Source of the DNA: Larix kaempferi
Taxonomy: Eukaryota > Streptophyta > Pinopsida > Pinales > Pinaceae
Direction: 5' to 3'
NCBI GenBank assembly: GCA_027924585.1
Contig: BSBM01000904.1
Coordinates: forward strand, 18,311,501-18,375,500
Length of the DNA stretch: 64,000 nt
Positions 21,997 through 33,081 of the stretch are shown in pieces (positions within the stretch are counted from its first letter, which is position 1; every line of letters begins with the position of its first letter). Both the position numbers and the translations under genes were made by a program. The notes under the pieces were generated by a model that saw only the letters and a program-made list of their open reading frames with translations, had not been told where the DNA came from and ran no database searches.

Positions 21997-24900
21997 GACA
22001 AGCTAGAAGGTATAGAGAATTTTCGGGCATGGAAATACAGAATTGATCTCATTCTTGAAGAGAATGATCTTGCTCAATATATCAAGGATGAAGTTGCAGA
22101 ACCTGCTGAAGATGAAGCCAAAGAAAAGCATAGGAAGGATCTAATTAGGGCAAAGAGAATCATTGTTGATTCTATCAAGGACCACTTGATTCCCCAAGTG
22201 GCATCCAAGAAGACCCCAAAGGAAATGTATGATGCCTTAGGAAGAATGTATGAAGGGAGGAACATCAATAGGAAGATGAACCTAAGAACTTAGTTAAAGA
22301 GTACCAAGATGCACAAAGTAGAATCCATTCAAGACTATTTCTCAAGGGTTTCCCAAATCAAGGAACAACTAGATGCCATTGGAGATACTCTTGATGAAGA
22401 TGAACTTGTGATGACTGCTCTAAATGGTCTCACTAGACCTTGGGAGTCATTTATACAAACTATGTGTGCCAGAAAAGAAAGTATGAAGTTTGATGTAGTA
22501 TGGGAGGATTGTGTCCAAGAAGAAGCTAGGGTAGCCAACAGAGAATCCCTTCTCAAGGAGGATGACCAAGCCCTGGATACACACACCAAAAGATGAAGAA
22601 AGGGTCACTTCAAGAAAGTGGACCACAAGAAGTCTCAACCCTCTCATAGATTCAAAAGGAGAGGAGGAACAAACTCATAAAGAGACCTCTCCACAGTCCA
22701 ATGTTACAATTGTCTTAAACTAGGACACTTTGCTAGAAATTGTACTTTACCAGCAAAGAAGAAGAAGTTTGCTCACAAGAGACATCATGCACATATGGCA
22801 AAAGATGATAGTGGAGAAGAAGAATAAGAAAAAGAAGAAGAAGAAGAAGAAGAGGAAAGGCCTCGAAGGAAAAGATCTAAAGTAAAGAAAGAAGATCCAG
22901 AAGAATATGTCCTATTTTCTGCACTCTCTGGATCTGTGTCACCTGGAGAAAATACATGGCTCATTGATAGTGGTGCTTCAAAGCATATGATAGGACAAAA
23001 GAAAACTCTCTCAAGACTTGAAGAAAAGACTTCTCTACAAAAGGTATCTCTTGGAGATGATTATCAATATCCCATCAAGGGAATTGGTGAAGCAAGCTAC
23101 AAGCTTGATTCTGGAACACCTTTAAAGATGAAAGAAATTTTATATGTACCAGGTTTAAAGAAGAACTTACTTTCTATCTCGGCTCTAGATAAGAAAGGCT
23201 ATAGAATTGCATTTATCGATGGACAAGTGCTTATGTGACCCAAAGGAAAATCAATTAAGGATGCAATTGTTATTGGTGAAGAAGAAGGAGGTCTTTACAA
23301 ACTCAAGGGTCACCCAGAAGTTGCTCTTGTCCATGAAGCCACTAGCCCCAGTGAGCTATGGCATAGAAGGCTTGCTCACATTAACTACAAGGCCCTACCC
23401 TATGTGAGCAAGGTGGTCATAGGATTACTAGACTTGAAGGTTGATCATAATGGCACATGCAAAGGATGTGAAAAAAGAAAGAATGTCAAGAACCCTTTTC
23501 CAAAAAGTGAAACAAAGACTAAGAACATTCTGGAGTTAATACATTCAGATGTATGTGGACCAATGCCCAACACATCCCTAAGTGGGTTTGAATACTATCT
23601 CACATTCATTGATGACTATTCAAGGAAGACTTGGATATACTTTCTAAAAGGAAAGAATGAAGTCTTTGGAAAATTCAAAGAGTTCAAGGCCTTGATAGAA
23701 AATCACTCAGAAAAGAAAATCAAGATTCTCAGAACAGATAATGGCGGAGAATATACTTCAAAAGACTTTGAAGATTTTTGTAAGGAAGCTGGAATCAAGA
23801 GGGAACTAACCACTCCATACAATCCCCAACAAAATGGGGTTGCTGAAAGAAAGAATAGAACCATCATGGAAGTTGTAAAGACTATTATACATGACCAAGA
23901 TCTACCCATGTATCTATGGGCTGAAGCAGCTAGGACAGCAGTCTACGTACAAAATATACTATCCCATAGTGCTCTTGAATTCAAGACTCCATAAGAAGTG
24001 TTCACAGGAAAGAAGCCTGAGGTAAGTCATCTCAAAATATTTGGATGTCCAGTGTACATTCACATTCCAAAAGAAAAGAGAACCAAATTGGATCCTTCTC
24101 GTGAGAAGGGAATATTTGTTGGATATTGTGAATCATCCAAAGCCTTCAGAATCTACATACCAGGTTTTCATCGTATGCAAATATGTAGAGATGTAACATT
24201 TGATGGAGAAGCAGCTCTCAAGAAATCTAGGAAGTGCCAACTTGAATAAATCTATGAAGAAGATACACCTCCTAGAATCACAGAAGCTATGCCCATCCCT
24301 GAAGATGATGTGCCAGAGGACCATGACATGTTAGAACCACAAGAACCCCCCATTGCAAATCTATCTAGAAAAAGAAGGCCAGCATGGGCTAGAGACATTA
24401 TTCAAGGAGCTGAAAAATATGGAGCTCCTGAAGGCTCCACTAGAGAAAGAAAGAAACCAAAGCTAGTATCCAACTATGTGGCTTTGATGTGTGATCTTGT
24501 GGATCAACAACCTACTAGATATGAAGAGGCAGCTCAGAAGAAAAAGTGGGTAGAAGCAATGATAGAAGAATACTAATCAATAATGAAAAATGATGTTTGG
24601 GATATAGTTCCCAAACCAAAAGATAAAAGTGTGGTATCTTCCAAATGGATATTCAAGATAAAACATGCTGCAGATGGTAGCATTGAAAAATATAAGGCAA
24701 GATTTGTAGCCAGAGGATTCTCTCAGAAAGAGGGAATTGAATATGAAGAAACATTTGCACCAGTTGCTAGGTACACTTCAATTAGAACTATCATGGCACT
24801 TGCATCTACGATGAAATGGAAATTACACTAGATGGATGTTAAGACAGCCTTCCTGAATGGTGTGATTGAAGAACAAGTGTACATAGAAAAACCACAAGGA

Positions 24901-26052
24901 TTTGAGGTTAAAGATGGGAGAACACATGTATGCAAGCTGAAAAAGGCTTTATATGGATTGAAGCAAGCTCCCAGAGCTTGGTACGGAAGGATTGACAATT
25001 TCTTAATAAGCATGGGCTTTACCAAGAGTAAAGTTGACCCTAATCTTTATCTCAAAGTTATGGATGATGAATCTGTTATACTATTGTTGTATGTAGATGA
25101 TCTATTTCTAACTGGAAATGAGAAACAAATTGTCGAATGCAAGAAGAAGCTTTCTTCAGAATTTGAGATGAAAGATCTCTAATTAATGCACTACTTCCTA
25201 GGTCTAGAAGTATGGCAAGAACCAAAAAGAATCTTTCTAAATCAAGGTAAGTATGCTATGGAGATTCTGAAAAGATTCGATATGTTGGAGTGTAAAGCCA
25301 TGGCCACTCCCATGGACTCCAACTTGAAGTTATTAGTTGATGACTCATCAGAATTAGTGGATGTGACTCTATATAGACAAATCATTGGGTCATTGATGTA
25401 TTTAACAAATACCAGACCAGACATATGCTTTGTTGTAAATACCTTGAGTCAGTATCTAGTAGAACCTAGAAAGGTTCACTTAATAGCTGCAAAGCATGTG
25501 ATGAGGTATTTAAAGTGTACATTAGATTTTGGTCTATATTATCTTGGAAATCATGAACTCGGATTACTTGGTTACTCATATTTTGATTGGGTAGGAAGTG
25601 TTTCAGACAGGAAGAGTACATCAGGTGGATGTTATGGTCTTGGATCTGCCATGATCTCATGGTTCAATAAGAAACAATCTAGTGTGGCTCTCAGTGCTGC
25701 TGAAGCAGAATGTATAGTTGCCTGCTCTGCTAGCTGTGAAGTAGTGTGGCTTCGGAAACTATTATCTGGAGTGTTTGACTTAGAAATGGATCCCACTGTG
25801 ATCATGTGTGACAATCAAAGTTGTATTAAGATGACAGAAAATCCAGTGTTCCACGATAAGTCAAAACACATAGAGATCCAATATTTTTATATACGAGATA
25901 TGGTGCAGAGAGGAGCTATTAAGCTCGAGTATGTGAGCATTGAGGAACAAATTGCTGATATATTGACCAAACCTCTGTCTCGAGTGAAATTTGAGTATTT
26001 CCGAGACAAGCTTGGTGTAGTTCAAAAGGACCCTCCTCGAAAGGGGGAGTGA
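21997..26052 (+). pseudogene. Copia-3 gag-pol with ten in-frame stops and no frameshift
   Basis: One frame spans 1,352 codons. Gag starts at DKLEGIENFRAWKYR with no ATG. Then come: knuckle CYNCLKLGHFARNC (22702); a Glu/Lys-rich stretch with a GAA microsatellite; protease LIDSGAS (22960); pre-integrase LWHRRLAHINYKAL; integrase HSD (23542), TDNGGE (23734) and NGVAERKN with Glu at 23845; RT MDVKTAFLNG and YVDD (25090); and RNase H SAAEAEC. Stops: TAG 22291, TGA 22594, TAA 22678, TAA 22825, TGA 23236, TAA 23992, TAA 24247, TAA 24574, TAG 24829 and TAA 25180. The frame closes with TGA 26050. All main catalytic residues survive. Confidence 0.95.
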
Positions 26053-26085
26053 TATAGTCACTGATGATGAGATTGCCCACATTGA

Positions 26086-26560
26086 CAGCAAGGTCTATGA
26101 TGAGGATACTTGTTTATTACACCTAGATATTTATCTGTATGCTTAGGATACTTATACGTATACTTAGAATACTTATATTACTTGTATTTCTTATATATGC
26201 ACTTATACTGATGAGGATACTTGTATTGTTGATGAGGATACTTGTATTGATGATATGTATACATGATGAGGATACTTGTATTGTTGATTAGGATACTTGT
26301 ATTGATGATATGTATACATGTATTGATGAGGATACCTGTATTGATGATGAGGATACTTGTATTGATGATATGTATACATGAGGATACTTGTATTGATGAT
26401 GAGGATACTTGTATTTTTTATTAGGATACTTGTACCGATGACGAGGATACTTGTATTGATGATATGTATACGTGTATTGATGAGGACACTCGTATTGATG
26501 ATATATGTACTTGTACTGATGATGTACTAATGATACTTGTGTTGATGAGGATAATGTGGG
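26086..26560 (+). repeat. Short-period array (GATGAGGATACTTGTATTG type) after Copia-3 pol
   Basis: Many imperfect copies of an approximately 18-21 bp unit built on GAGGATACTTGTATTGATGA and its variant GATATGTATACATG. It starts about 35 bp after the pol stop. No frame on either strand looks like a conventional protein. Confidence 0.85.
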
Positions 26561-26575
26561 GATTGCATCATCCTT

Positions 26576-26947
26576 GAACATATGTTCTAAAAGGACCCAT
26601 AGACATATGTCTCCGAGAAAGAAGAGGGATTGCATCATCCTTGAACACATGTTCTAAAAGGATCCGTAGACAATTGTCTTCGAGAATGAAGTCCTGAGTG
26701 GACAAGTGGGGATTGTATCTTCCCTGGACTTCGGTCCCATAATTGATCCGTAGGCAGTTGTCTTCGAGAATGAAGTCCTGAGTGAACAGGTGGGGATTGT
26801 ATCTTCCCCGGACTTCGGTCCCAAAATTGATCCGTAGACAGATGTCTCCAAAAATGAAGTCCTGAGTGGATAGGTGGGGATTGTATCTTCCCCGGACTCC
26901 AGTCCCATAATTGATCTGTATACAGATGTCTCCGAGAATTGAAAGAT
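26576..26947 (+). repeat. 84-bp tandem array in Copia-3
   Basis: Unit starts at 26708, 26792 and 26876 are exactly 84 bp apart; two earlier, more diverged units precede them. The core is GGATTGTATCTTCCCCGGAC followed by GATCCGTAGACAG and GAATGAAGTCCTGAGTG. Confidence 0.88.
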
Positions 26948-27167
26948 AGGACTGCATCGTCCCTGGACCTCAGTTCAAAAGGTACGTGAGAGGACTACAT
27001 CGTCCATGAACAGTTGGTTCAAAAGGTACGTGATAGGACCGCATCGTCCCTGGACCTCGGTTCAAAAGGTACGTGAGAGGACTGCATCGTCCATGAACAG
27101 TTGGTTCAAAAGGTACGTGAGAGGACTGCATCGTCCGTGAACTTTGGTTCAAAATGTACGTGATGAG
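26948..27167 (+). repeat. 43-44 bp tandem array in Copia-3
   Basis: Five units starting at 26948, 26991, 27035 and onward share AGGACTGCATCGTCC and GGTTCAAAAGGTACGTGA. The first half resembles the core of the adjacent arrays. Confidence 0.88.
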
Positions 27168-27530
27168 ATTGCATCGTCCCTAGACATGAGACTTGTCTTA
27201 AAGTGATAAGGAATGATCCTCGTAGAAGTTGATCGGGATTGCATCGTCCCTAGACATGAGACTTGTCTTAAAGTGATAAGGAATGATCCTCCTGGAAGTT
27301 GATCAGGATTGCATCGTCCCTAGACATGAGACTTGTCTTAAAGTGATAAGGAATGATCCTCCTGGAAGTTGATTGGGATTACATCGTCCCTAGACATGAG
27401 ACTTGTCTTAAAGTGATAAGGAATGATCCTCCTGTAAGTTGATCAGGATTGCATCGTCCCTAGACATGAGACTTGTCTTAAAGTGATAAGGATTGATCAT
27501 CCTGGAACTTGATCTGGATTGTATCATCCA
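27168..27530 (+). repeat. 70-bp tandem array in Copia-3
   Basis: Unit starts at 27168, 27238, 27308, 27378, 27448 and 27518 are exactly 70 bp apart and nearly identical: ATTGCATCGTCCCTAGACAT, then CTTGTCTTAAAGTGATAAGG. This is the most homogeneous array of the set. Confidence 0.92.
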
Positions 27531-27602
27531 TGGACCTATGTCCTAAAGAGAGCGAGATTGATCATCCTGTAATATGATCATGTGTATTGCAGAGAATGCC
27601 GA

Positions 27603-27818
27603 GATGATGATCCAGATGTTATAGATCGAGATGATGATCCAAATGTTGTAGATCGAGATGATGATCCAAATGCTGTAGATCGAGATGATGATCCAGATGT
27701 TGTAGATCGAGATGATGATCCAGATGCTGTAGATTGAGATGGTGATCCAGATGTTGTAGATCGAGATGATGATCTAAATGTTGTAGATCGAGATGATGAT
27801 CCAGATGCTGCAGAAGAT
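27603..27818 (+). repeat. 27-bp tandem array in Copia-3 (DDDPDVVDR repeat)
   Basis: Eight 27-bp units (GATGATGATCCAGATGTTGT plus AGATCGA). The length is a multiple of three; the plus-strand frame would encode an acidic nonapeptide repeat DDDPDVVDR with one stop in unit five. Confidence 0.9.
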
Positions 27819-27983
27819 GAAGACTCAATACTGATGATGCTGATGTTCCAGTAACTTTTGAGTTACTGATGATGATGTATTGAAGAAAGCTTCCGATGAT
27901 TTATAGATGTATCATGTATGATGTAGTTGATGACTCCTTGCTCCTACAGATGTTGTTATAATATCCCTCTCGTTAAGGGGGAG

Positions 27984-28485
27984 TGTTGAATATTGTAACT
28001 TCTAAGAATATTATATTTGTACTTTATTATTCTGGAGATGTTTCATCCCTCCGAGGTAATTCTATTATGTATCTGGAGATGTTTATTCCTCCGTTGGATT
28101 GTGGTAACCAGGGTTATTAGATCCACCATGTGGGGGTCGGCCCTAAGTTAATTAATTAGGGGTTATTAGACTCTCTTGGGAGAGGTCGACCCCATTAGGG
28201 AAAAAGTCAGTCGGAAATCTAGTATAAGTAGAGGAGGATGCTCCTCACTTATCTCACACTTGCATAGCTCGGAAAGTAGTGCACTTGTGTTTGAGAGGTC
28301 TGCATAGGAGGTAGAGAAGGAGCTCTAGTCTTGGAGCACATCTTGTATTTTGGTTGATCATCTTATTGAGGAAAGCTTTTCTGGGTTTTCTACCCCATGA
28401 GGGTTTCCCAGGATAAAATCTCTGCCTATCTTGTGATTATGTTTCTTTCAGTGATCTTGTTAGTCAAATTAGTTTAAACTTAACA
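27984..28485 (+). repeat. 3' LTR of Copia-3 with purine tract
   Basis: Starts TGTTGAATATTG immediately after the purine run AAGGGGGAG (27975-27983), ends CTTAACA, and is followed by the minus-strand integrase of Gypsy-A. Confidence 0.94.
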
Positions 28486-28490
28486 GTTTT

Positions 28491-29027
28491 CCCATCGGTT
28501 TGGGGGTGATAGGAACTCCTGAGCTGTAATTTAGTCCCCGTTTTCTTCCATAAAGTCCTAAAAAAATGACCCAAAAACCGAGTATCTCTATCAGAGGTAA
28601 TGTTTTTTGGAACACCATGCAATCTAACAAATTTTGAAAAAAAAAACAATTCCACCACCCTTGGTGCATCATTAATTTTCTTGCAAGCAATGAAATGATC
28701 CATTTTAGAGAACCTATCAACAACCACAAAAATAGAATCATTACCTCGCTATGTGTTTGGGATGCCTAACATAAATTCCATGCTCAAATTTGTCCATGGG
28801 TTTGTGGGCACTAGTAATTGCATGTACAACCCTATATTCTGTGAGTGTCCCTTAGCCATTTGACAAATCTTGCACCGTGCCACATACTTGGTTATATCCT
28901 TTTTCATCTTCGGCCATTAATATTTATTTTCGATTAAGGCTAGTATCTTATCCTTCCCAAAATGTCCTTCCAAGACACCACTATGAAATTCTCTAGTAAT
29001 ATTTTCTCTCATAGAACCATTTGGAAT
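28491..29027 (-). pseudogene. Gypsy-A integrase zinc finger and catalytic core
   Basis: The minus strand reads an intact HHCC zinc finger (REFHSGVLEGHFG, then CKICQMAKG). The first catalytic motif is SMEFMLG, where Glu (28776-28778) replaces the usual Asp of SMDF. The second motif TSDRDTRF is intact, and [10 protein letters not shown] runs to the Copia-3 insertion; the third catalytic Glu lies across it at 21487. One stop lies between NIGLYMQ and the core. The HHCC region is unusually well preserved for a dead copy. Confidence 0.92.
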
Positions 29028-30554
29028 TCATAGTTGTTTTCCTTTGAAGAGGTAGCCATATTGCATAAAATATTCACCCTGAATAAGATCCATGTTCCCA
29101 GTGATTAGATTCTTCAATTGTTCCACAATCTCCCCAAAATCGTTATAAAATGCATAGAGATCCTTCAATGTAACAAACCTAATTACTTGATTTTCCATGG
29201 TTTTCAAAAGAATAGTGCACCGACTCAAAGCATCCGCAACCTGATTTTGCCTTCTTGATTTGTGCTTCAGAACAAAGGTGTATCCTTGTAAGAAAGAGAT
29301 CCATTTTGCATGTCTATTGTTCAATTTCTTTTGGGTGTTTATATACTTTAATGCAATGTGATCGGTAAATAACACAAACTCTTTCGGTACTAAATAATGC
29401 CTCCAATTTCGCAATGCTTGCACGATTGCATAAAATTCTACATCATATTTGGAGTACTTTTTTCTTACCTCATTCAACTTTTTCGCTAAAAAATGCAATT
29501 GGTTTACTTGCTTGGCTAAGTACAACTCTATTGCCTACATGTGAGGCATCATAGTCTACCTCAAACACTTTATCAAAATCTGGTAAGACTAATATGGGTG
29601 CCTCAGTTACCTTCTTTATAAACTTAAAACTTTCCTCAGCTTCATTAGTCCACTTGAATGTTGTGCCTTTGGTGCAATCTGTTATGGGTGCTAAAATGCT
29701 ACTAAAATTTCGAATAAACTTTCGGTAAAAGGTGTCCAACCTACGAGAACTTCTTACCTATGTTATGTTCCTGGGACTAGGCCACTCCTTAATTGCTTTG
29801 ACCTTATTTGAATCCATCTTCACTCCTGCTAAGATGACAAAACCCATAAATACCAAACTTTCTTGTAGGAACCTACATTATTCATGTTTGCATATACCTG
29901 ATGTTTTCTCAACACATCCAATATAATCTTTAAATGTTGCAAGTGATATTCTTTGTTGTTACTGAAAACTAGAATGTCATCAAAATAAACGACAACAAAA
30001 TTACCAATATAAGGTCGAAGCATAGTATTCATCAACCGCATGAAGGTACTAGGTGCATTGGATAGTCCAAATGGAATCACCATCCATTCATATAGTCCGT
30101 CCTTGGTCTTGAAAGCAGTTTTCCATTCACCCCCTTCGTAAATTTGGATGTGGTGGTATCCACTGCGCAAATCAATCTTACTAAAATACTTAGCTCTGAC
30201 TAGCACATCCATCATGTCATCTAAGCGCAGTATAGGAAACCAATATTTGATGGTAATTTTATTGATTACTCTATTATCTGTGCACATCCTCCACGTATTA
30301 CCTTTTTTCGGAGTTAACAATGCTGGTATGGCACAAAGACTCGTGCTTTCTCTTACTAGACCTTTCTTTATAAGCTTTGTTACTTTCCGGTTGATCTCTG
30401 CATGTTGTGCAAGACTCATCCTATAACCTGCGTAATTAGGTAAAGATGATTGTGGGATTAGATCATTGTGATGTTGAATATTCCTCTTTGGTGGAATACT
30501 ATCAGGTAGTTCATTAGGGATAACATCACTACATTCCTCTAGTACCTTAACCAC
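29028..30554 (-). pseudogene. Gypsy-A reverse transcriptase and RNase H
   Basis: The minus-strand frame from 30554 contains a clean RT: LIKKGLVRESTSLCAIPALL, FSKIDLRSGYHHIQI, VIPFGLSNAPSTFM and the active-site VVYFDDILVFS. A frame change near 29830 and another near 29500 lead into the connection and RNase H (VEFYAIVQALRNWRHYL, VLFTDHIALKYI, QVADALSR). The YFDD box is intact. Confidence 0.93.
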
Positions 30555-30691
30555 TTCAAGAGGTATTGGTATGTCTTCCTAGGATCCTTTTTGCACTATT
30601 AATGCATAACAAAATCTAGTTGCCTTCATTTCCATAACAATCTCTCTTTCTAACAACATATTCTCAGCTTTCCCTTCATCCTTAAGGGGCA

Positions 30692-31376
30692 TTAAGACAA
30701 CTTTTGATGCATCCTTCCAAAAGGTGTAGGTATTATTTTCTTCATCATGCATGACTTTCTGTCATATTGCCAAGGCCTCCCCAAAAACAAATGGCATGCA
30801 TCCATCGGAATGACATTACACCATACTTCATCTTTATAAGTCTTCCTGGTGGAAAACTTGATCAAACATTTTTTATTAATTGTGACTTCATTCCCTTTTT
30901 TGAACCATGCAATTCGGTAAGGATGGGGATGTGTTTCACTGCGTAATTTCAACTTGTCTACCATCTCTTTATAAACCATATTTTCATAATTTCCACTATC
31001 AACAATAACATGACATACCTTTCCCCGGAAGTACACATGGTTCAAAACATATTTGTTCGTAGCCACGAATCTTCATTGCTGCTACGCTATCTTTGCTCTT
31101 TTTCGAGAATCACCATTGACCTATGTATCATCATATTCTCCCCCATATTGGGTGGGACTTTAGATTCAGCTACTTCTTCTTCATTCCCAACTTGGACCAA
31201 GTTTAAACTAGGTTGTTTTCCTTGCTTAAGCTCTTGCATGTTATAGCTTTGGAATTAAAATGCTCAATGGCCCTCTACACCACACCTAAAACACATATAA
31301 GGTCCTCCTTTGCCACCACCGTAACCTCTACCCCTCTGAAATCCTCTTCCTCGTGGTTGATTCAAGTGATCTTGAA
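30692..31376 (-). pseudogene. Gypsy-A gag zinc knuckle and protease
   Basis: At the upstream edge a Gly/Arg-rich stretch (RGRGFQRGRGYGGGKGG) precedes a knuckle CFRCGVEGH whose final Cys is missing. After stops comes the protease frame from 31066, with the active site VIVDSGNYENMVYK and the later motif HLFLGRPWQYDRK. The gag N-terminus is absent because the sequence abuts Gypsy-B RT at about 31377. Confidence 0.85.
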
Positions 31377-32860
31377 CATCCATATATACAACCACAAAAT
31401 AATTTGTAAATGGTTGCAAGATAGCATCCATCATCTTCAGGGATGTTACTGGAGTGTTAATCAAACCAAAAGGCATGACCAACCACTTGAAAATGCCTTC
31501 TTTGGACTTGAAGTTGTCTTCCATACATCAGTTTTCTCAAAGGTTAGTTGGTGGTAGCTTGATTCAAGATCAATCTTACTGAAAATCTTGGAACCCTTAA
31601 ACTGATCAAGAATATTGTGAATACTAGGGATTGGATATCAATTATTGACTATGGTTTTGTTAAGATCTCGTTAATCAATATAGAGTTTTGATGTTCCATC
31701 CTTCTTCTGCGCCAACACAATTCCGCTCCCACAAGGTGAGGAGCTTGGTCAAATGTGGCCCTTTTAGACGAGCTCTTGAATCCGATGTTTGATTTCATCA
31801 TTCTCAAGAAGAGAGTGTCTATATACTAAGCCATTCATAAGAGGAGCTCTAGGTATCAAATCAATTGAATACTTAAGGCATTGTAGGGGCACCCCTGCAG
31901 GTGAATAAAATATATCTCTATCACTTGCTTCTACTATGTAGAGGGACCTTGAGAAGAGGTTGGAGTAGTTCCAGTGATCTTCCATTCATGTTCTGATTGA
32001 ATCATGAAGAGGACAAATTTGTCGCTACGAGGGATCACCATATTCCATTGTTTTGCTGAAATGAAAGAAACTTGCATAGATGGAACTACCTCTAACAGCC
32101 TGTAGAGTTTACTTTCGAAAGTAACAATGTCGCTACAAGGCCTATACTCACAAACAATATGATGTTTCCACATATAGGGTTGTCATCAAATGACATCATG
32201 GGATTCAAGTGGGGCAACAACATACAATACCTCATCTCTAAAGGGCTTGATCTTGTAGGGTAGGAAGCATTGCTAGTTGACATGGATGTCTCATCCATGG
32301 TTCAACCAACCATTGGTGTACAATTGAGGCTGTGGCGTTGTCAGTAGTTGTAGTCTCCTAATAACCTTGACCAAGAAGGTTCTTCTATCTACCATTGTCA
32401 ACCATGAAATGTAGTGGAGTTCCCTTTACCTACATCCTTGAATGGAAGAGATGATCACCTTCCTCTAACCCTTTTGGTTAGATATTTGCAATTGCGATGG
32501 TAGCACTAGGTTCTATGTCAATGATCCACTTCCCCTTATTTGGTTTCGAGTTAAATGCTAAGTCAGGTTATGACTCTTAAGCTTTCATCTCGTGCAACAA
32601 TGACTGCTTCGAGGAACATTCATATGTGTTGTGCCAAGGGCTTTTGTGGAACTCACACCACTTTTCAGTGTCCTTCAACTTCCCCATTCTTTACCTATGG
32701 CTTGGACTGATTGTCTTGAGATTGGTAATCCTTGGTCTATCATTTGTTCTTTGAGTTAGGGCCACGTTTATTGTGCTTCTATTGTGGTTTATTTGGAGAC
32801 CGAAACTCTTGCTTGTTATTCTGCTTAAAAAATTTGCTCATTTTTAATGGCATAACAATA
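31377..32860 (-). pseudogene. Gypsy-B zinc-binding gag end, protease and partial RT
   Basis: The minus strand reads WCEFHKSPWHNTYECSS (gag zinc-binding end), a protease site FMVDNGR (normally VDSGS), WKHHIVCEYRPCSD and KLYRLLEVVPSMQVS, then the start of RT (SIDLIPRAPLMNGLVYRHS and KWLVMPFGLINTP). Frames change at least four times. RT stops dead at VVVYMD, inside the YMDD active-site box, where sequence switches to the Gypsy-A gag. Confidence 0.85.
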
Positions 32861-33081
32861 AGTGACTCCTAGTGAGGAGACATCGAAGAAATCCATCTAT
32901 GTTTAGATACACTTGTGTAGGCTATTGTGGTACTTTGACTCCTAGTGAGGAGACATCGAAGAAATCCATCTATGTTTAGATACACCTGTGTAGGCTATTG
33001 TGGTACTTTAGGATCAAGTTCCATTCAAAGCTTATGATACCCAACTTTGAGTGCAAGGTATGAAAAGTATTATATAGCATC
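32861..33081 (-). pseudogene. Gypsy-B gag C-terminal fragment
   Basis: Minus-strand NTFHTLHSKLGI and the LILKYHNSLHRCIQTEMDF segment are gag-core text that continues, across the solo LTR, from the gag at 41631-42120. A 73-bp tandem duplication lies within it. Confidence 0.6.
32863..33008 (+). repeat. 73-bp perfect-to-near-perfect tandem duplication
   Basis: Copies at 32863-32935 and 32936-33008 differ at one position (ACACTTGTG against ACACCTGTG). The low divergence marks a recent event inside otherwise decayed gag coding. Confidence 0.92.

Larger units (their letters stand above)
21493..28485 (+). mobile_element. Copia-3: complete Ty1/copia element with post-pol tandem arrays
   Basis: 502-bp LTRs start TGTTGAATATTG and end CTTAACA. 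Flanking 5-mers GTTTG (21488-21492) and GTTTT (28486-28490) match at four of five bases, a slightly decayed duplication. The insertion splits the Gypsy-A integrase exactly between HPQTDGKT and EVVN. There is no recognisable primer binding site; gag coding starts two bases past the LTR. Between pol and the 3' LTR lie about 1.9 kb of tandem arrays. By eye the LTRs differ at about 19 positions. Confidence 0.95.
12785..31376 (-). mobile_element. Gypsy-A: chromovirus remnant hosting Gypsy-2 and Copia-3
   Basis: With the inserted elements removed, the minus strand reads gag zinc knuckle, protease, RT, RNase H, integrase, chromodomain and probable 3' LTR. The integrase frame joins across Copia-3 between HPQTDGKT and EVVN, as expected for one interrupted gene. 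The 5' end is missing: the gag knuckle abuts a different element (Gypsy-B) near 31377. The chromodomain makes it a chromovirus, a group usually targeted to heterochromatin. Confidence 0.75.

Noticed and set aside
26288-26957. Long minus-strand frames over the Copia-3 arrays
   Set aside because: They follow tandem repeat units and have no domain; repeats of compatible period keep frames open by chance.
27619-27828. Minus-strand open frame of HLDHHLDLQ repeats
   Set aside because: It is the antisense reading of the 27-bp array; length is a by-product of the period being a multiple of three.
26568-27830. CRISPR-like regular repeats in Copia-3
   Set aside because: Units are contiguous without unique spacers, lie inside a plant retrotransposon, and no cas genes exist.
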